Under the pieces are notes generated by a model. That model searched no databases. It saw nothing but the letters and a program-made list of their open reading frames with translations, and had not been told where the DNA came from. The position numbers and the translations under genes are program-made. A DNA stretch of 22,492 nt from GWF2-43-63 sp035390965 (GTDB lineage Bacteria; Bacteroidota; Bacteroidia; Bacteroidales; DTU049): positions 1-22,492 of the forward strand of contig DAOPKE010000045.1 in assembly GCA_035390965.1 (NCBI GenBank). Reading direction: 5' to 3'. Shown in pieces: positions 21,246 through 22,492 of the stretch (position 1 is the stretch's first letter; each line of letters begins with the position of its first letter).

Positions 21246-22492
21246 CTCAACTTTCCTTTCTGCGACATATAGAGCAACAAAAAGAAAAACAGACTCAGAA
21301 TAAAATAAATACAAATGGCTACTACCGATGTGCGCATGTTTCCGGTGATGGCTTCAATCAATCCGAAGCTGAACGTTCCGCCAACCGTGGCTAGTTTTTC
21401 CATCACATCGAAGAAGCTGAAAAACGATGTATGATCAGTTGTTTTCGGGAGCATTTTGGAATAGGTCGACCGCGCCAGTGCCTGCGACCCGCCCATAACA
21501 AGACCGATGAAAAAGGCAACAATCATAAATCCAAATGCATCGGTAATGAAGTATGCCGCAACACAAACAAACACCCACCAAAAGACAGTAATAATCAGCG
21601 ATTGAAAGTTCCCGATTTTTCCGGAAAGCCATGCAAAGCCGTGTGCGCCAACCGATCCGACCAACTGAATAACAAGTACTGTTGCAATGAGTGTTGTATC
21701 ATCGAGTCCGATTTCTTTTTCGCCGTAAGTGGCTGCCATAAACATGACGGTGAGGGTTCCCATCATCATAAAGAAAAATCCGAAAAGGAAAAAGGTCAGA
21801 CTGCGCGATTTCAGAATCTGGCGGAATACTTTCCTGAGTTCGCTGTAACCATTGGTCAGCACGCGTTTGCTGGCTTTGCCATGTCCGAAAGTGTATCTGG
21901 GTAATCGACGAAAAGTGATTTGTGCAAATCCGATCCACCAGATAAAAACGGTTACAAATGCAATGCGTGCGGGAAATGAATCGTCTTTTATGCCAAGTGC
22001 ATCCTGACCAAGAATGACTGCCAGATTGATAATGAGCAACACCACCCCGCCAATGTATCCCATTGAATAACCGCGGGCGCTGATGCGGTCCTGATCTTTG
22101 TGTTCGGCAATTACCGGCAGAAAGGAATTGTAAAACACAATGCTGCCGCCATAACCAATGGTGGCCAGTGTAAATGCAATCAGTCCAAGCTCGATGTGCT
22201 GCGGATCGAAGAAATACAGCAGTCCGCATGAAATGGATCCGACCCAGGTGAAAAATTTCATGTACGATTTTCGCATCCCCGTGTAATCGGCCATGGATGA
22301 GAAAAACGGCGACAACAATGCTACAAATAAATAGGCTGCCGAAATCGACCACGAATACGCAACCGTGTTGATGATATCAAAACCAAACACCTGAATAACG
22401 CTGTCACCGTCGTGACTGGTCACACTGTTGAAATAAATCGGAAATATGGCTGAAAGAATGGTGAGCTGAAATACTGAATTGGCCCAGTCGTA
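21236..22492 (-). CDS. MFS permease, UMF1 family (5' end outside window)
   Basis: 418 codons visible, open to the window end, so the start lies beyond it; a GTG at 22423 is not the true start. The first visible residues YDWANSVFQLTILSAIFPIYF are the signature of the UMF1 (Atg22-like) branch of the major facilitator superfamily. Further marks: SPFFSSMADYTGMRKSYMKFF (loop 2-3 motif), YNSFLPVIAEHKDQDRISARGYSMGYIGG, and GLVMGGSQALARSTYSKMLPK in the second half. About eleven to twelve helices in total. These are efflux or uptake carriers of unassigned substrate in the cytoplasmic membrane. The gene is followed by 179 nt without a gene before the aldehyde dehydrogenase. Confidence 0.9.
   Translation of the reverse strand, partial: YDWANSVFQLTILSAIFPIYFNSVTSHDGDSVIQVFGFDIINTVAYSWSISAAYLFVALLSPFFSSMADYTGMRKSYMKFFTWVGSISCGLLYFFDPQHIELGLIAFTLATIGYGGSIVFYNSFLPVIAEHKDQDRISARGYSMGYIGGVVLLIINLAVILGQDALGIKDDSFPARIAFVTVFIWWIGFAQITFRRLPRYTFGHGKASKRVLTNGYSELRKVFRQILKSRSLTFFLFGFFFMMMGTLTVMFMAATYGEKEIGLDDTTLIATVLVIQLVGSVGAHGFAWLSGKIGNFQSLIITVFWWVFVCVAAYFITDAFGFMIVAFFIGLVMGGSQALARSTYSKMLPKTTDHTSFFSFFDVMEKLATVGGTFSFGLIEAITGNMRTSVVAICIYFILSLFFFLLLYMSQKGKLRFR

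Overview
The window looks like chromosomal DNA of a member of the Bacteroidota, probably an uncultured Bacteroidales/Marinilabiliales-type organism. The evidence is: (i) -7 boxes of the form TAnnTTTG in front of most transcription units, the promoter type of this phylum; (ii) few Shine-Dalgarno sequences, with infC and rplT as exceptions; (iii) a secreted protein combining a type IX secretion (Por) tail-like segment with a FISUMP domain; and (iv) protein sequences of phylum type for thrS, infC, rpmI and rplT. This assignment is an inference from reading, not from a database search.

Layout. 1-59: 5' part of a tRNA-Asp gene (minus), cut by the window edge. 149-7539 (minus): a tightly packed six-gene operon encoding a membrane complex related to hydrogenase-4/complex I, in order hyfB-, hyfC-, hyfE-, hyfF-, hyfG- and hyfI-like. 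Both CxxC motifs that bind the NiFe centre are gone from the large subunit, and most ligands of the proximal Fe-S cluster are replaced in the small subunit. It therefore belongs with the 'energy-converting hydrogenase related' (Ehr) complexes, whose redox reaction is not established. Two genes of this operon each carry a copy of a 27-bp imperfect palindrome, read in different frames; a third copy lies just upstream of the operon.

7752-8888 (minus): M20 amidohydrolase. 9232-10449 (plus): AAA ATPase with a DUF4143-type C-terminus. It is followed at 10464-10522 by the 5' stump of a second M20 gene that still has its promoter, which suggests the ATPase cassette replaced the rest of a tandem paralogue. 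10558-10707 holds an array of 27-bp palindromes with exactly 41-bp spacing, then five CACATnnn units just upstream of the thrS promoter.

10845-14006 (plus): the translation operon thrS-infC-rpmI-rplT, with infC apparently starting at an AUA codon behind a strong Shine-Dalgarno sequence. It ends in a terminator hairpin whose T-tract forms the -7 box of the next gene. 14086-15783 (plus): a fusion of an S-component-like membrane domain, an EcfT-like membrane domain and a THEP1-type NTPase, a one-polypeptide ECF-like transporter candidate.

15896-19607 (minus): poorly characterised envelope genes: a small exported protein, the FISUMP protein, two membrane proteins (one with its only near-promoter ATG out of frame across an A9 tract) and a lipoprotein. 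19647-21056 (minus): aldehyde dehydrogenase. 21236-22492 (minus, cut by the window end): UMF1-type MFS permease.
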